A stretch of 64,000 nt of DNA. It comes from Henriciella sp. Its GTDB lineage: Bacteria > Pseudomonadota > Alphaproteobacteria > Caulobacterales > Hyphomonadaceae. The translations under genes were made by a program, and so were the position numbers. The notes under the pieces are model-generated. The model saw nothing but the letters and a program-made list of their open reading frames with translations. It did no database searches and was not told where the DNA came from. Every line of letters starts with the position of its first letter. The stretch's first letter is position 1. The DNA lies in assembly GCA_030066975.1 (NCBI GenBank), contig JASJAO010000007.1, positions 124,001 through 188,000 of the forward strand, read 5' to 3'. Positions 23,615 to 31,713 of this stretch are shown piece by piece.

Positions 23615-23629
23615 TGAGAATGAATTGCA
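23615..23629. promoter_or_regulatory. Fur-box-like site between the PKHD remnant and a divergent lipoprotein gene
   Basis: The 15-mer TGAGAATGAATTGCA resembles the 7-1-7 Fur motif of proteobacteria (TGAGAAT-n-ATTnnCA form) and has outer arms TTG...CAA when extended by a base on each side. It lies 12 bases before the remnant's ATG on the minus strand and about 60 bases before the lipoprotein ATG on the plus strand, so it could govern both. PiuC-type genes are usually iron-repressed, which fits. The palindrome is imperfect. Confidence 0.5.
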
Positions 23630-23690
23630 ATTGGGATGCAGATCTATAAGACCTAGTCCCTATGGTGCAATCAAATCAGGTAAGCATGCA

Positions 23691-24443
23691 ATGACTGTTG
23701 AAAACAAAGTGTGGACCAGGCTTGGCCTTGGCTTGGCGCTGTCGAGTGCCGTGTTGCTCGGTGCATGCGGGGGTGAGCAAAGCGACCGCGCAGGCTCACC
23801 GCTCGAGATTGCCGACACGTCTGGCGAGAGCGGCGAGGCTGGCCATTCGATGGAGACGCTGCCCGTTGCCAATCGTGTGGCGTTCATGGCCGGGCATGTT
23901 CAGGCCGGATTGGCGCTCTATCGTGCAGGCGCCCCGGACCAGGCTGCACCGCACCTGCTCCACCCAGTCTCGGAGATGCATGCTGCCGAACGGGACGGCA
24001 TCGACGCCCTGGGTTTTGATCAGAGCTTGTTTGAGCAGGTCTCTGCGGCTCTGGACGCGGGTCAGCCTGCAGAGGACGTTGAACCCCTGCTCGCGGCTGC
24101 GCAGGCCAATATCAGTCTGATGATGCAGAATGCAGCAGGTGATCCCTCAACCCTTATTGCCTATCTTATGGATACAGTTGTGGAAGAGTACCAGATCGGC
24201 GTGACCGACGGCGAAATCACCGACCCGGGTGAATACCAGGATGCCTTTGGGTTCGTTGTCACCGCGCTTGAGATTGCTGGGTCTGTGGAGGGTGAGGCTG
24301 CGAGCCGCGTCATCTCGGAACTGCAAACGCTGTTGGCGATGTGGCCCGAAACCGGGCCGCTTGCTGATTCGCCCCCAACGTCTGTCGCTCTAGTCGTTGC
24401 CCAAGCCTCGCGTGTGCGTCTCGCGCTGGATGATCTGGAATAG
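23691..24443 (+). CDS. Uncharacterised lipoprotein, possibly iron-linked
   Basis: 250-aa lipoprotein with signal peptide ending AVLLGAC (lipidated C26) and a GG/acidic linker. The mature part is all-helical and acidic. The segment VAFMAGHVQAGLALYRAGAP followed by PHLLHPVSEMHA recalls helical GH.. and HLxHP stretches of proteins that travel with EfeO/FTR1-type iron uptake, but I cannot assign a family. The ATG at 23691 is the first with a proper signal peptide; the open frame extends upstream only by chance. It is divergent from the PKHD remnant, with the Fur-like box between them. Confidence 0.8.
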   Translation: MTVENKVWTRLGLGLALSSAVLLGACGGEQSDRAGSPLEIADTSGESGEAGHSMETLPVANRVAFMAGHVQAGLALYRAGAPDQAAPHLLHPVSEMHAAERDGIDALGFDQSLFEQVSAALDAGQPAEDVEPLLAAAQANISLMMQNAAGDPSTLIAYLMDTVVEEYQIGVTDGEITDPGEYQDAFGFVVTALEIAGSVEGEAASRVISELQTLLAMWPETGPLADSPPTSVALVVAQASRVRLALDDLE

Positions 24444-24553
24444 ACGGCCAGCGTTGCCATTGGTGATTGCGGCGGCGAACAGGCGCGTTCCTGTATCTCT
24501 TCGAAGGTCGCCCGCGCACACGGAGATTCATGCGCGCAAGCCTTGACCGGATG

Positions 24554-24568
24554 GTGCAAAAATTGCAC
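24554..24568. promoter_or_regulatory. Perfect palindrome upstream of ugd
   Basis: GTGCAA-AAA-TTGCAC, a perfect 6-3-6 inverted repeat in the 169-base gap before ugd, 45 bases from its start codon. It is placed where an operator would lie. No regulator is identified for it; a chance palindrome is possible. Confidence 0.4.
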
Positions 24569-24612
24569 GTGTCGCCGCGCTTGGTTTTGAGCCGATACGT
24601 TAGGGTAAAAAT

Positions 24613-25920
24613 ATGCGAGTAGCGATGATTGGAACAGGCTATGTCGGCCTGGTGAGTGGGGCTTGTTTTGCAGACTTTGGCCATGTGGTGACCTGCGTCG
24701 ACAAAGATGCCAGCAAGATTGATCGCCTGCATCAGGGCATTATGCCGATTTATGAACCAGGACTGGACACCCTGGTCGAGGCGAACGTCAAGGAAGAACG
24801 CCTGTTCTTCACGACAGAAGCCAAAGACGCGATTGCTGATGCTGACGCGGTCTTCATCGCGGTGGGCACGCCCTCCCGGCGCGGCGATGGTCATGCGGAT
24901 CTGTCTTATGTCTATGCCGCTGCCGAAGAGATTGCCGGCCTGATGAAGGGCTTTACCGTCGTGGTGACGAAATCAACCGTTCCGGTCGGAACCGGCGACG
25001 AAGTGGAAGAGATTATCCGTAAGGCTAATCCGGATGCGGACTTCGCCGTCGTTTCGAACCCTGAGTTCCTGCGCGAAGGCGCCGCGATCAAGGACTTCAA
25101 GATCCCGGATCGCGTTGTGGTTGGCACCGATGATGAGCGCGCGCGCGAATTGATGCGTGAGCTATACCGCCCGCTCTTCCTCAACGAAACGCCGATCATC
25201 TTCACCGCACGGCGCACATCGGAACTGATCAAATACGCCGCCAATGCCTTCCTGGCCGTGAAGATCACCTTCATCAACGAGATGGCAGATCTGTGTGAGA
25301 AAGTAGGCGCGAATGTTCAGGAAGTCTCCCGAGGGATCGGACTGGATGGCCGGATCGGCTCGAAATTCCTCAATGCGGGTCCGGGGTATGGCGGCTCGTG
25401 CTTCCCGAAGGACACGCTGGCCCTGACCAAAACCGCGAACGATCATGACAGCCCGGTTCGGATCGTCGATACCGTGGTTGAGGTGAACGCGGCGCGCAAG
25501 AAAGCCATGGCTGACAAAGTCATCGCGGCGATGGGCGGCGATGTTTCCGGGAAGACGATCGGCGTGCTGGGCCTCGCCTTCAAACAGAACACAGACGATA
25601 TGCGCGACGCGCCAAGCCTCGACATCGTTCCAGCCCTGATCGCAGCAGGCGCGACTGTGAGAGCCTTTGACCCTGAAGCGATGGAAGAAGCCAAACATCT
25701 GATGGACGGCATCAACTACGCCGATAACGCCTATGACGCAGTCGAGGGCGCAGATGCAATGGTCATCCTGACCGAGTGGGATCAGTTCCGTGCCCTAGAT
25801 CTCGACCGGATCAAGGCCAGCCTCAGCAGCGATATTGTGGTCGATCTGCGCAATATCTACTCACCCGAAGATATGGCCAAGCGCGGCTTCAGCTATACCT
25901 CCATCGGACGGCCCGTCTGA
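24613..25920 (+). CDS. UDP-glucose 6-dehydrogenase
   Basis: Oxidises UDP-glucose to UDP-glucuronate with two NAD, feeding exopolysaccharide and envelope sugars. The 435-aa protein has the N-terminal Rossmann motif MIGTGYVGLVSGACFADFGH, the VGTPS loop, KSTVPVGT, SNPEFLREGAAIKDF, and the active-site Cys in GPGYGGSCFPKDTLAL at about residue 265. The C-terminal NAD-like domain carries VLGLAFKQNTDDMRDAPSL. All typical of the UgdA/RkpK type. It is followed 85 bases later by an envelope acyltransferase, consistent with polysaccharide work. Confidence 0.95.
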   Translation: MRVAMIGTGYVGLVSGACFADFGHVVTCVDKDASKIDRLHQGIMPIYEPGLDTLVEANVKEERLFFTTEAKDAIADADAVFIAVGTPSRRGDGHADLSYVYAAAEEIAGLMKGFTVVVTKSTVPVGTGDEVEEIIRKANPDADFAVVSNPEFLREGAAIKDFKIPDRVVVGTDDERARELMRELYRPLFLNETPIIFTARRTSELIKYAANAFLAVKITFINEMADLCEKVGANVQEVSRGIGLDGRIGSKFLNAGPGYGGSCFPKDTLALTKTANDHDSPVRIVDTVVEVNAARKKAMADKVIAAMGGDVSGKTIGVLGLAFKQNTDDMRDAPSLDIVPALIAAGATVRAFDPEAMEEAKHLMDGINYADNAYDAVEGADAMVILTEWDQFRALDLDRIKASLSSDIVVDLRNIYSPEDMAKRGFSYTSIGRPV

Positions 25921-26005
25921 TCTACTAAGTCAACGGAACAAGCTGTCGACAGCCTGAGGGCGTCGCCAGTAGAGTGTTGGTGAGCTGACGGTCGATGAGG
26001 TGAGC

Positions 26006-27838
26006 ATGTCGAAACTGGAGTACAGGCCAGAGATTGATGGTTTGCGAGCCATCGCGGTCTTGCCTGTGATACTGTTTCACGCGGGCTTCCACCTGTTTTC
26101 CGGTGGTTACGTAGGCGTCGACGTCTTCTTCGTCATTAGCGGTTTCCTGATCACCGGCATTCTGATCCGCGAAATCGATAGTGGAACCTTCTCAGTCGTT
26201 CGGTTTTACGAACGACGAGCACGGCGGATCCTTCCCGCTTTATACATCGTGGTGATCTGCTGTGTTCCCTTCGCCGTGTGGCTGATGCTGCCCGATCCTT
26301 TTGAAAACTTCGCACAAAGTGCGATCGCAACCACACTGTTCGCAAACAACATCCTGCTGGATCTAACCTCCGGCTACTGGGACCTGGCGGCGGAGTTTAA
26401 ACCATTGCTTCACACATGGAGCCTGGCAGTCGAGGAGCAGTTCTATTTCGTCGTTCCAATTCTGCTTTGGGGATTGTGGAAATTTGGCAAGCAGACGGCG
26501 TTTGTTGGCTTTGCGCTTCTCGCAGTCGCAAGCTTTGCGATCTGTCAGTACTGGATGGCGCGAGACGCTGATCATGCATTCTATATGCTACATACCCGCG
26601 CGTGGGAGTTGCTGATTGGCTCGCTCGCTGCATTCGCGATGCGGTCAGGTCAGATACGCGGAAATGACCTGTTTGGGTTTTTGGGACTGGGCGCGATCAT
26701 TGCCTCGATTTTCTGGTTTGATGAGAACACTCAGTTCCCCGGATATGCTGCTCTGCTTCCGACGCTCGGAACGGCTGCGCTGCTGCTGTTTGCTCAGCGT
26801 GGAACTTATTGCGCGCGTTTCCTGAGCTTGCGAGCGATGGTGTGGGTGGGGCTGCTTAGCTATAGCCTCTATCTCTGGCACCAACCGATTTTCGCATTTG
26901 CGCGGATTTATGCCTATGAACCGATTACACCCGCGATTGCGCTCGTGTTGATCGGTTTGACCTTTGCCCTTTCATATTTGAGCTGGAAGTTCGTTGAAAC
27001 GCCCTTCCGCAGCGCATCCACAATGTCCCTAAGGAGCGTGGCTGTGAGCCTCAGCGCGGTTTCCGTCGCAATCGTTGGAATAAGTGCGGCCATTTACGTC
27101 CAGCAGGGGCTGCCGGGACGCTTCTTTGATCTGGAGCGCAACTCGCCGGCCGATTTCTACATCGCTTACAATATGCGAGTGCATGAGTATGAGCGCGACA
27201 CTTTCCCCGCCAATAGCCAGCACAATTTGTTGATTGCCGGAAACAGCGAAGCCCGTGACTTCGTGAACATGTTGACGGAGTCCGACGAGGCGGACCGTTT
27301 CAATATAAGTTATAGGACCAGCTTCGATATTTGCAGGGCAGACTGGGACTCTGAAAAGGGACTGGATCTTCTGCAGTCAATCGACGGTCTGATCATGGTT
27401 AGCTATAGTATGAGTTCATCCTGCTGGGAGCAGTGGGACAGTCTGGCGACATCGACAGGCACAACCCTGCTTTTCGTGGGGCGAAAGAACTTTGGCTATA
27501 ATCTGAATGCGTTCACCCGGATACCGAGGGACGATCGGCCGAATGCCAGAGTAAAGATCCTGCCAGAAATCGCCGCTGAAAATGACCGACTGAAGTCGAT
27601 TATCCCGCCGACCTATTTTCTCGATATTCTGGGTACGATTTCCGAAGACAATCGCACCCTGCCGGTCTTCGATGAATACGGCGCGCTGGTTTCAGCCGAT
27701 CGCGTTCACGTGACCAAACCGGGTGCGATCCTGTTTGGGCGATACTTGTTTGCGACGGACACATGGGAATTGTTCCTGGAGCGTATCGCCCGGAATCCGC
27801 CCAAAAGCAGTCGCCACGATGCCAGCGGCGCGCCCTGA
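26006..27838 (+). CDS. OafA/YrhL-type acyltransferase with C-terminal SGNH-like domain
   Basis: Membrane acyltransferase of the acyltransferase-3 family, likely O-acetylating a surface polysaccharide or lipid. The 610-aa protein opens with the family start YRPEIDGLRAIAVLPVILFH (H in the active site) and YVGVDVFFVISGFLIT. About ten membrane segments run to residue ~370, followed by a periplasmic SGNH-like domain. There the usual GDS serine motif reads GNS (LIAGNSEARDF), and the end carries D..HV (SADRVHVTKPG) as catalytic Asp-His. The ATG at 26006 has GAGG upstream. Gene stands alone after ugd. Confidence 0.9.
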   Translation: MSKLEYRPEIDGLRAIAVLPVILFHAGFHLFSGGYVGVDVFFVISGFLITGILIREIDSGTFSVVRFYERRARRILPALYIVVICCVPFAVWLMLPDPFENFAQSAIATTLFANNILLDLTSGYWDLAAEFKPLLHTWSLAVEEQFYFVVPILLWGLWKFGKQTAFVGFALLAVASFAICQYWMARDADHAFYMLHTRAWELLIGSLAAFAMRSGQIRGNDLFGFLGLGAIIASIFWFDENTQFPGYAALLPTLGTAALLLFAQRGTYCARFLSLRAMVWVGLLSYSLYLWHQPIFAFARIYAYEPITPAIALVLIGLTFALSYLSWKFVETPFRSASTMSLRSVAVSLSAVSVAIVGISAAIYVQQGLPGRFFDLERNSPADFYIAYNMRVHEYERDTFPANSQHNLLIAGNSEARDFVNMLTESDEADRFNISYRTSFDICRADWDSEKGLDLLQSIDGLIMVSYSMSSSCWEQWDSLATSTGTTLLFVGRKNFGYNLNAFTRIPRDDRPNARVKILPEIAAENDRLKSIIPPTYFLDILGTISEDNRTLPVFDEYGALVSADRVHVTKPGAILFGRYLFATDTWELFLERIARNPPKSSRHDASGAP

Positions 27839-27963
27839 TTCCTGATTACGGAAGGCAAATAGCGGGCGCTGCGTGGACTGGAAAACCCCAATTGCCATGA
27901 CGCCGCAACAGAAGACTGACTTCCTGTCGCGGCGCCAAAAACTTTATCGTCAATGATGGCGCG

Positions 27964-28992
27964 CTATTCAGCAAGCACCGTTTGAGGTTTGCGCTGGTCG
28001 AACATGGCCCAGACACCGTCATTGCCGTGCCATTCGCCTTGCGTGGCGCCTTTGGAATATTCAGTGGCGCGGGCTTCGAAGAAGTTGGCATGCTCGACCC
28101 CGTTGAGGATCTCGGTCAGCCAAGGCAGCGGGTGCTTTTCGATGCCATAGATCGGATCAAGCTTGAGCTGATTCATCCGCCAATCGGCGATATAGCGAAT
28201 GTATTGCTGAATGTCTTCTGGCGTCATGCCTTCGACTTCACCGGCGGCAAAAGCAAGCTCGATGAACTTGTCTTCGAGTTGCACAACCGTCTCGCAGGCT
28301 TCGCGAATGCGATTCTTGACCGCTGGTGTGAGCGCGCCGGTTTCTTCCGCAAAGGTGTGGAAGAGTTTCATCATGCCTTCGCAATGCAGACTTTCATCGC
28401 GGATTGACCATGTCACGATCTGGCCCATGCCCTTCATCTTGTTGAAGCGCGGGAAGTTCATCAGCATGGCGAAAGAGGCAAAGAGCTGCAGCCCTTCGGT
28501 GAAGCCGCCAAACACAGCCATGCTGGTGAGGATATCCTCTTCGGTCTCGGTGCCGAACTGGCCGAGATAATCGTGCTTGGCCGCCATCTCCTCATATTCC
28601 ATGAAGGCGGAGAATTCTGAATCGGGCATGCCGATGGTCTCGAGCAACAGCGCATAGGCCGCGATATGGACCGTCTCCATATTCGAGAAGGATGCGAGCA
28701 TCATGCGCACTTCAACCGGTTTGAAGAGCGGCATGTAGTTTTCCATATAATTGGCGCCAACCTCGACATCCGACTGCGTAAAGAAGCGGAAAATCTGGGT
28801 CAGCAGATTGCGTTCCTTGTCGTTGAGCTTGTTGACCCAATCTTTACAGTCTTCGCCAAGCGGCACCTCTTCCGGCAGCCAGTGGACCTGCTGCTGCAGC
28901 TTCCAGAAATCATACGCCCACGGATACCGAAACGGTTTGTATGAGTGACTTGGCGTCATCAATCCGGGTAGTTTTATCAGTCCATCGGCCAT
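27964..28992 (-). CDS. nrdB: Ribonucleoside-diphosphate reductase, beta subunit (class I)
   Basis: Radical-bearing small subunit of class I ribonucleotide reductase. The 342-aa protein has diiron ligand segments in order: DVEVGANYMENYMP, SFSNMETVHIAAYALLLETIG (with the probable radical Tyr) and WSIRDESLHCEGMMKLFH. The ATG at 28992 is preceded by GGGGA; longer in-frame starts add an unrelated leader. Its partner nrdA is about 7.3 kb away on the same strand, not adjacent. Upstream lies a pair of NrdR-type boxes. Confidence 0.95.
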   Translation of the reverse strand: MADGLIKLPGLMTPSHSYKPFRYPWAYDFWKLQQQVHWLPEEVPLGEDCKDWVNKLNDKERNLLTQIFRFFTQSDVEVGANYMENYMPLFKPVEVRMMLASFSNMETVHIAAYALLLETIGMPDSEFSAFMEYEEMAAKHDYLGQFGTETEEDILTSMAVFGGFTEGLQLFASFAMLMNFPRFNKMKGMGQIVTWSIRDESLHCEGMMKLFHTFAEETGALTPAVKNRIREACETVVQLEDKFIELAFAAGEVEGMTPEDIQQYIRYIADWRMNQLKLDPIYGIEKHPLPWLTEILNGVEHANFFEARATEYSKGATQGEWHGNDGVWAMFDQRKPQTVLAE

Positions 28993-29021
28993 TGCGAATC
29001 CCCTGCTTTCAACTCTCTCGA

Positions 29022-29038
29022 TCACTACATATAGTGTC
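29022..29038. promoter_or_regulatory. NrdR box upstream of nrdB
   Basis: Contains CACTACATATAGTG, close to the NrdR consensus acaCWATATATWGtgt. The same 14 bases occur upstream of nrdA. A weaker partner with core CAATATGTGC lies about 32 bases further upstream (29057-29066), the spacing expected of NrdR box pairs. Located 30 bases upstream of the nrdB start, so probably overlapping the promoter. Confidence 0.85.
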
Positions 29039-29167
29039 TTAATAGAAGTTAAAGCGCAATATGTGCGGGCAGCGTGTCGCAGGCTTATCCACAGGGCGTG
29101 CACAGGAAATGAGGGGCAGCACCTGCGGCCGCGGATGCGGCCATGGGAGAGTGAGTTGTGGTAGGAT

Positions 29168-29270
29168 TCCGCTGACACCCGCGCAGGCGGGTGTCCATGG
29201 ACCGCAGGTTCCTCAAGCGCTTGGGGCTGAGATGGGTCCATGGATGCCCGCCTGCGCGGGCATTGGCGGA
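29168..29270. repeat. REP-like pair of inverted palindromes (cloverleaf-forming)
   Basis: Two copies of a 31-base element face each other. Copy A (29168-29198) has stem ACACCCGC-GCAG-GCGGGTGT; copy B (29240-29270) has stem ATGCCCGC-CTGC-GCGGGCAT. Both have ATGG on one side and a TCCGC/GCGGA block on the other. The spacer holds its own hairpin-like CCTCAAGCGCTTGGGG. The whole can fold into a three-armed structure. A third copy is at 39761-39791. Stem bases differ between copies in a compensating way. Confidence 0.8.
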
Positions 29271-29273
29271 ACT

Positions 29274-29648
29274 CTAAGAGCTGTCCTGAATCGCGGGCTC
29301 AGCTCCTTCAGCTTCCCAAACCAGAAGCGGCAAACACCGCTCACCACATTCCATGAGCCGGCCCATCGCATAGTGGACCGCGCTCAAGTGCATCTCACCC
29401 GAGGCATTGTCCATCGGGGCCCAGTGCGCGCGGGTCTTTTTCACTTCTCTGTAGAACCAGGCGAGCATATCCGTCTCAAGATCTGAAACGAAGGGCACAT
29501 AGACAAACCCGCGCTCATCGACCTCCCAAAGCACCTCACAGCCCGCCGCGCGGCATTGCAGCCGGAGGCGATAAAGCTGCCACCAGACCCAGGGCCAGTA
29601 ATAGATCGGCACATGGGCAACAGCCTGGAGTGTGAAGCGGACTTCCAT
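29274..29648 (-). CDS. Hypothetical protein, aromatic-rich, 124 aa
   Basis: I do not recognise the family. The 124-aa product is rich in Trp, Tyr and Cys near the N-terminus (IYYWPWVWWQLYRLRLQCR). It then has a compact middle with VDERGFVYVPFVSD and helical ends. No signal peptide; the aromatic N-terminal stretch may lie on the membrane surface. No clear ribosome site precedes the ATG. It starts next to the REP-like element, between nrdB and the flavoprotein gene. Confidence 0.6.
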   Translation of the reverse strand: MEVRFTLQAVAHVPIYYWPWVWWQLYRLRLQCRAAGCEVLWEVDERGFVYVPFVSDLETDMLAWFYREVKKTRAHWAPMDNASGEMHLSAVHYAMGRLMECGERCLPLLVWEAEGAEPAIQDSS

Positions 29649-29979
29649 GGGCAGGGAGTATGGACCGGTTCTTTAGGTGTTGGATTGAAAAATTTCTATC
29701 CACGCTTGTTTGGGGGAAAATGACAGCGTGGACCCTGCCTGTGCCTTGCCCCCTCCGCCCTTCGGGCACCTTCTCAGCGCAATCGTATACGATTGCCGAC
29801 ACTTCGAAGCCCGATAAACGGGGGAGGACAGAGACCGGACGCGGCTCGGGCTTGTTTCTCCATCCATGGCGGAGGGCGCAGAGCGGGACTCAGGACACGC
29901 GGAGCCCAAGGTCCATCTGGGTCCCGGGTAAACGCGCCGGCGATTGATCTGTCTGTCATCACCGCCGGAGCTTGCCGTA
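29649..29979. other. Gene-free stretch with REP-like sequence and a palindrome
   Basis: A 331-base gap without a credible gene; short open frames here lack coding character. It contains the 18-base perfect palindrome at 29779-29796, a CCCCCTCCGCCCTTCGGGCA stretch that looks like a dispersed intergenic repeat, and CTGGGTCCCGGGT, also repeat-like. It reads as decayed or repetitive intergenic DNA. Confidence 0.55.
29779..29796. promoter_or_regulatory. 18-bp perfect palindrome
   Basis: GCAATCGTATACGATTGC is its own reverse complement over 18 bases, within the gene-free stretch, 130 bases upstream of the 29274-29648 gene start. This is the shape of a dimeric repressor operator or a recombination site. 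No cognate regulator is visible in the window. Confidence 0.45.
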
Positions 29980-31530
29980 TCACCTGATTACTGAGAGCAC
30001 GTTTGGCTCGATACTGGCGGCAGAAAGAAGGCCACCGATCAGGGCGCCGGGGATGCCGGGGCTTGCTACGTCCTGTCCAGACAGGAACAGGCCCTTGATC
30101 GGTGTCTTTGCGCGAAGCGCATCGCACATGACCCGTTCGGGTGTGACGTCGAGCCCATAGAATGCGCCTTTGCTATGCCCGGTAAACGTCATGGTGGACA
30201 AGGGAGTGGCCAGATCGTGATAGACGACGAGTTTTGCAAGCTCCGGGAAGTAGCGCTGAAACTGTGCCAGCAGCGTCTCTTCGGCGCGGCGTTTGAACGC
30301 GGTATAGTCATCGCCCCGTGCGCCGAAGGGAGTGTCCATCCATGGCGCAACACTCGACCAGTCTCCCCAGGCCAATAACTGACCCGTATGCTTTTGCCGT
30401 GGACCGGGATCGTGGTTCGGATCCTTGAGTGAACCAAACGCCGCAGTCATGTGGGGCGGCGTGCCGTCTGGCGCATCGGTCCAGACGACATCGACGTCAC
30501 CGGTCGGATAAATCCAATGGTTCGCCTTGGTGGCGCCCGCCGCTTCGATATCGCCTTCGAACCCCAGGAACAGGGTATAGTTTGCGATGCTGGAGGGCAG
30601 TGCCCGGATCTTAGCAATCCAGTCCTGATGCCCGCAGGCTTCAGGCAAGAGCGTATCGATGGTTTCTCTGGCCCCAATGTTCGAAATGACGACATCTGCC
30701 CGAATTTCCGCGCCGTCCGCCGTGCGAACGCCGATCACTGTTTCATCGTCGAATAGGAGTTCGTCGACCCGGACGCCGGTACGCGCTTCGCCGCCATGCT
30801 TGGTGATGGTCGGGATCATGCGTTCGGCGAAGACGGCGCTGCCGCCGACCGGATACCAAGATCCGCTTTGCAGGTAGGAGGCGGAGATCAAAGCATGCAT
30901 GGCAAAACTGGCCTTGCTCGGGCGGCCGCCATGATCGCCCCATTGGGCGGTAAACGCGGCGGCGAGCTCTGGATCGTCGGTGATCTCATCAACCACGTCC
31001 TTTGTGGTCCGCTTGCACCACCTGGACATCTCGCGCCGGTTCCACCAGTCGAACATATTGCCCACAAATTCAGGCATGGCGCGGGTTGGGAAGACTTTCA
31101 TTATCGCTTCACGACCATCACGCAGCGCGCGGGTCCAGGCTTCGATCGCTTCGGCATGGTCCGGGAAACGGTCCTTGAGGTCGCGTTCCTGCGCCTCATA
31201 GGGACGTGACAGCGAAAGCGGCGGTGCAGACCCAATGTGCAAGGTGTCATAAATCGATCCCAATGACACGAAATCGATCGGCGTATCAGACAGCCAGTCG
31301 AGCAGGTCGCGCGCATGGTCGCCGGGGGCTACGCCGCTGAGATAGTGAACCCCGACGTCCCAGGTAAAGCCTTCCCGCGAAAAGCTGTGGGTGAGCCCGC
31401 CAAGCGTGTGGTGCTGTTCGAGCAGAAGGACCTTGCGCCCGAATTTCGCGAGCGCGGCGGCGGCGGCCATGCCCCCCATTCCGGACCCGATGACAATGAC
31501 GTCCCAGTACGGATTTTCGGGGGTCGCCAT
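29980..31530 (-). CDS. FAD-dependent desaturase/isomerase-like oxidoreductase (retinol saturase/CrtI family)
   Basis: 516-aa flavoprotein of the phytoene desaturase/retinol 13,14-reductase (RetSat) family. The N-terminal dinucleotide motif is VIVIGSGMGGMAAAAALAKF with LLLEQHHTLGG, and the C-terminal FAD motif is LFLSGQDVASPGIPGALIGG, characteristic of the RetSat/CrtISO branch. It may act on a carotenoid, retinoid or other polyene lipid; no crt genes are in the window, so the substrate is open. Start has no strong alternatives. It is divergent from the DUF2817 gene. Confidence 0.87.
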   Translation of the reverse strand: MATPENPYWDVIVIGSGMGGMAAAAALAKFGRKVLLLEQHHTLGGLTHSFSREGFTWDVGVHYLSGVAPGDHARDLLDWLSDTPIDFVSLGSIYDTLHIGSAPPLSLSRPYEAQERDLKDRFPDHAEAIEAWTRALRDGREAIMKVFPTRAMPEFVGNMFDWWNRREMSRWCKRTTKDVVDEITDDPELAAAFTAQWGDHGGRPSKASFAMHALISASYLQSGSWYPVGGSAVFAERMIPTITKHGGEARTGVRVDELLFDDETVIGVRTADGAEIRADVVISNIGARETIDTLLPEACGHQDWIAKIRALPSSIANYTLFLGFEGDIEAAGATKANHWIYPTGDVDVVWTDAPDGTPPHMTAAFGSLKDPNHDPGPRQKHTGQLLAWGDWSSVAPWMDTPFGARGDDYTAFKRRAEETLLAQFQRYFPELAKLVVYHDLATPLSTMTFTGHSKGAFYGLDVTPERVMCDALRAKTPIKGLFLSGQDVASPGIPGALIGGLLSAASIEPNVLSVIR

Positions 31531-31713
31531 TTGATGTCTCCAGTGTCAAAGCTGCGTTCAGGTCGGCGAACGCGACCTGATCGTGGGATCGCACGCCTCG
31601 GGGCCTGCACCTTGACGCAGGTCAATTGCCTCTGGTTGCCGTTCTGATTCCAGCGGCACGGATCGTGTGTGATCACTTGCACGGCGGTTGAATTCGTAGA
31701 GAATGGTCGGGCA

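Noticed and set aside
23301-23690. Upstream extension of the lipoprotein frame
   Set aside because: The signal peptide starts at 23691; the upstream part is antisense to pxpA and would bury the signal peptide inside the protein.
28993-29241. Extended N-terminus of NrdB
   Set aside because: It would run through the NrdR boxes and the palindromic repeat; the ATG at 28992 has a ribosome site and matches the family start.
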